Of a stretch of 64,000 nucleotides of DNA, positions 63,001-64,000 are shown piece by piece. The translations under genes and the position numbers were made by a program. Under the pieces are notes generated by a model. That model saw only the letters and a list, made by a program, of their open reading frames with translations. It did no database searches and was not told the DNA's origin. The stretch comes from Acetobacteraceae bacterium. GTDB taxonomy: Bacteria; Pseudomonadota; Alphaproteobacteria; Acetobacterales; Acetobacteraceae. Where the stretch lies: the NCBI GenBank assembly GCA_027482245.1, contig JAIXWG010000052.1, positions 103,086 through 167,085 on the forward strand, in the 5' to 3' direction. Every line of letters begins with the position of its first letter. Within the stretch, counting starts at the first letter, position 1.

Positions 63001-64000
63001 GCGCGGCCGCGCCGCCTTCCTCCTCCACGCCGCGGGCCGCGAGGGTGGCGGGATCCTGGGGTGGCGGGGGAGGCGGCGCGGGCGCGATGGTCGCCGCGGC
63101 GTGGCGCGTCCAGGCGCCGCCGGCATCGGCGTGCAGCGACAGCTGGTCGCCCTCCACCAGCACCTGCACGGCGCAGCCGCCGGCGGGCAGCTTGAAGGGC
63201 GCGGCGAAGACGATGTCGCGCAGCGCCGTGCCGCCGCTGGCCGCCAGCATGGCGACGACATGGCTGGCGCCGGGGACGATGAGTTCGCCCATCACGACGT
63301 GGTCGGCCAGGAAGGGCAGGCGCTGCGTGTCGAAGCGGCCGCGCGAGAGGCGGGTGCCGGTGGTGAGGTCGATGCGTTCCGACAGCAGCGCCGCCGCTTC
63401 CTGCGCGAACCAGAAGCGCTGCCGCTGGAACGGGTAGGTCGGCGCCGCGGTGGTGCGCGTCGGATAGGGCTGGTGGAACGCCGCCCAGTCGATCTCCGCG
63501 CCGTCCTGCCAAAGCCGCGCCACGCCCTGCATCGCCGTCGTCCAGCCGAGCACGGCGCCATCCTGCCCGGGCCGCGTCCGCGCGAGCGACGGCAGCGTGA
63601 CCAGCTGCGGCATCACCGCGCGCGCCAGGCCCGAGAGCACCGGCATGGCGCCCAGCTCCACCGCATGCGTAACGCCCATCGCGGCCAGCGTCGACAAGCC
63701 TTGCGCGAAGCGCACCGGCTGTCGCGCATGGGCGCGCCAATAGGCGGCGTCGTGCCGTGCCACCACGCTGCCCGCGAGGTTGCCGATGACCGGGATGGCG
63801 GGCGCGTTGTGCGGGATCGCGCGCGCCGCTTCCTCCAGCCCATCCAGCATCGGGTCGAGCAGGCGCGAGTGGAAGGCGTGGGAGACGGCGAGCGGCCGCG
63901 CCTCCAGCCCCGCCGCCGCCAGCGTGCGATCGTCCAGCAGCGCGGCGATGGCCGCCTGCGGCCCCGCGACGGTGATGGCCTCCGGCCCGTTCTCGCCGGA
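60065..64000 (-). CDS. Polyketide synthase, N-terminal part outside window: AT-DH-cMT-KR-ACP
   Basis: The frame is open to the window edge; 1311 residues are visible. The first ~115 are the C-terminal part of an acyltransferase with HAFHS, the malonyl-CoA-type motif, then a post-AT linker PTYPFQRQRFWF. A DH follows (ADHVVMGELIVPG near visible residue 232, with LHPALLDACFQ supplying the Asp), then a C-methyltransferase (LLEIGAGTGA), a KR (TGGLGGLG; the YxxxN position reads AHAAAN, His for Tyr) and an ACP (GLDSLMALEL, serine codon at 60349). The C-terminal tail after a Pro-rich linker (MSEDEMMALIAQEF) looks like a docking peptide that could pair with the coiled coil at the megasynthase N-terminus. 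This would place PKS 2 directly upstream of it in the assembly line. Confidence 0.9.
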   Translation of the reverse strand, partial: SGENGPEAITVAGPQAAIAALLDDRTLAAAGLEARPLAVSHAFHSRLLDPMLDGLEEAARAIPHNAPAIPVIGNLAGSVVARHDAAYWRAHARQPVRFAQGLSTLAAMGVTHAVELGAMPVLSGLARAVMPQLVTLPSLARTRPGQDGAVLGWTTAMQGVARLWQDGAEIDWAAFHQPYPTRTTAAPTYPFQRQRFWFAQEAAALLSERIDLTTGTRLSRGRFDTQRLPFLADHVVMGELIVPGASHVVAMLAASGGTALRDIVFAAPFKLPAGGCAVQVLVEGDQLSLHADAGGAWTRHAAATIAPAPPPPPPQDPATLAARGVEEEGGAAALHAMLAERGITLGPTFRGIRRVFRGQGEAIVDVELPEGTPAIAPLHPALLDACFQALGATFSGQGESGAFLPLAIDAVALHKPHAGPVRAWVRARPASGGGVATGDVEIIDTDGAPVMTVTGLTIRRIEAGVADPSDRWTYEVEWVALPPETRIPPLGEAAAHAGAATAPAEEPGFAEALESLAAGYAARACAVPEAAVTPALTRLHRHLPAMAQGGATDPDALAATLTARHGDRMEIALARRAGNALPAVLRGEADALAAIFGNGGSIYADPPFARMLNAMLVAAIGQAVAALPDGRRLRLLEIGAGTGALVAALVEAGLADRLAITFTDISAGFLDAATARFGTAIAAALPLDIERAPDSQGFAPGSFDLVVASNVLHATRDIRDSLRHAASLLAPGGALLLLEACRRSNWADLVFGSTPGWWRFADTTLRPDHPLLSPDSWQAVLAERFGAVEIVPAPGGAQAIAIARAPLPARALRVVEPAGAAEALSAAQAAATASEAPALHLLTRAAQPVGPLARPDLAAIIGLGRVVALEHPELDLRLLDLPPGESPPPPPEGEREAAWRDGAWHVPRLKRVALPPGPGFTTSGTHLVTGGLGGLGPLLAEWLLARGAERVVLMARRPHAGPALPPRCDVMIGDVAEPEAVRRVVAAIEAEGPPLRGVFHLAGSLSDGAILRLTREDLAKVAAAKVQGALNLEAATEGRTLDAFVLFGSSAGLIGNAGQGAHAAANAVLGAMAHARQARGLPGLCIDWGAWGEAGAVAATPAGARLTAAGAALMAPKDALGALGRAIAAGKPRLLVAAIDWPRFLAGYGAAVPGFFAAVAPPRAAAARPRAVATGADPRASRDALAAFVAAEAARVLRVGAGEALALDQPLSDAGLDSLMALELRKALGDGLGLTLPATLLFSYPTVETLAAHLAEVLGLDAPPPEATPRPAPPPPPPDDEIEASVMRMSEDEMMALIAQEFALATEDGRG

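Overview
The window is a very GC-rich chromosomal segment in which third codon positions are almost all G or C. Orphan TctC/Bug binding proteins, high coding density, ATGA/GTGA start-stop overlaps and the catabolic gene set suggest an alphaproteobacterium of the Acetobacteraceae (Roseomonas-like). That placement is an inference, since no rRNA or tRNA gene is present. No transposase, CRISPR array or phage gene was seen.

Layout. (1) 1-4554: right-hand end of a type VI secretion locus (tssM lacking its 5' end, tagF, pppA). (2) 4577-12482: a hydroxycinnamate-type catabolic region with feruloyl-CoA synthetase, enoyl-CoA hydratase, an SDR dehydrogenase, a thiolase, a 4-hydroxybenzoyl-CoA-type thioesterase, a MarR regulator and two TctC binding proteins. 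Three promoter regions share the palindrome TTATG-N3-CATAA, which defines a probable MarR regulon. (3) 12483-17415: a hairpin-rich intergenic stretch, a GT39-like membrane glycosyltransferase, a TctC protein with an enolase-superfamily enzyme, and a LysR regulator. (4) 17420-27699: a surface polysaccharide locus with a DUF218 protein, two GT2 and two GT4 glycosyltransferases, a flippase, a priming sugar transferase, a DUF6311-like membrane protein and a GtrB-like transferase. (5) 27834-38180: MarR, glutathionyl-hydroquinone reductase, a cyclase-family hydrolase, a radical SAM protein, and a six-gene run of Rieske oxygenase, glutamine synthetase-like ligase and SsuABC-type transporter beside an IclR regulator.

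(6) 38187-64000 and beyond the right edge: a hybrid polyketide/nonribosomal peptide gene cluster. A 3682-residue megasynthase reads KS-(no AT)-DH-cMT-KR-ACP-ACP-ACP-Cy-A(Ox insert)-PCP-TE-MT. A second PKS, cut by the window edge, reads AT-DH-cMT-KR-ACP with a malonyl-type AT. Around them lie an FkbH-like glyceryl transferase with a discrete ACP, a condensation-like acyltransferase, a P450-ACP fusion, a second P450 with an EryF-type active site, a cobalamin-type radical SAM enzyme, a MaoC protein, an MBOAT acyltransferase, a methyltransferase and a stand-alone flavin oxidase. The adenylation code reads like the cysteine code of cyclising modules, so a C-methylated polyketide joined to a thiazoline or thiazole, possibly with a glycerate-derived unit, is the best structural guess. 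I do not recognise the product, and this cluster is the best candidate for an undescribed system.
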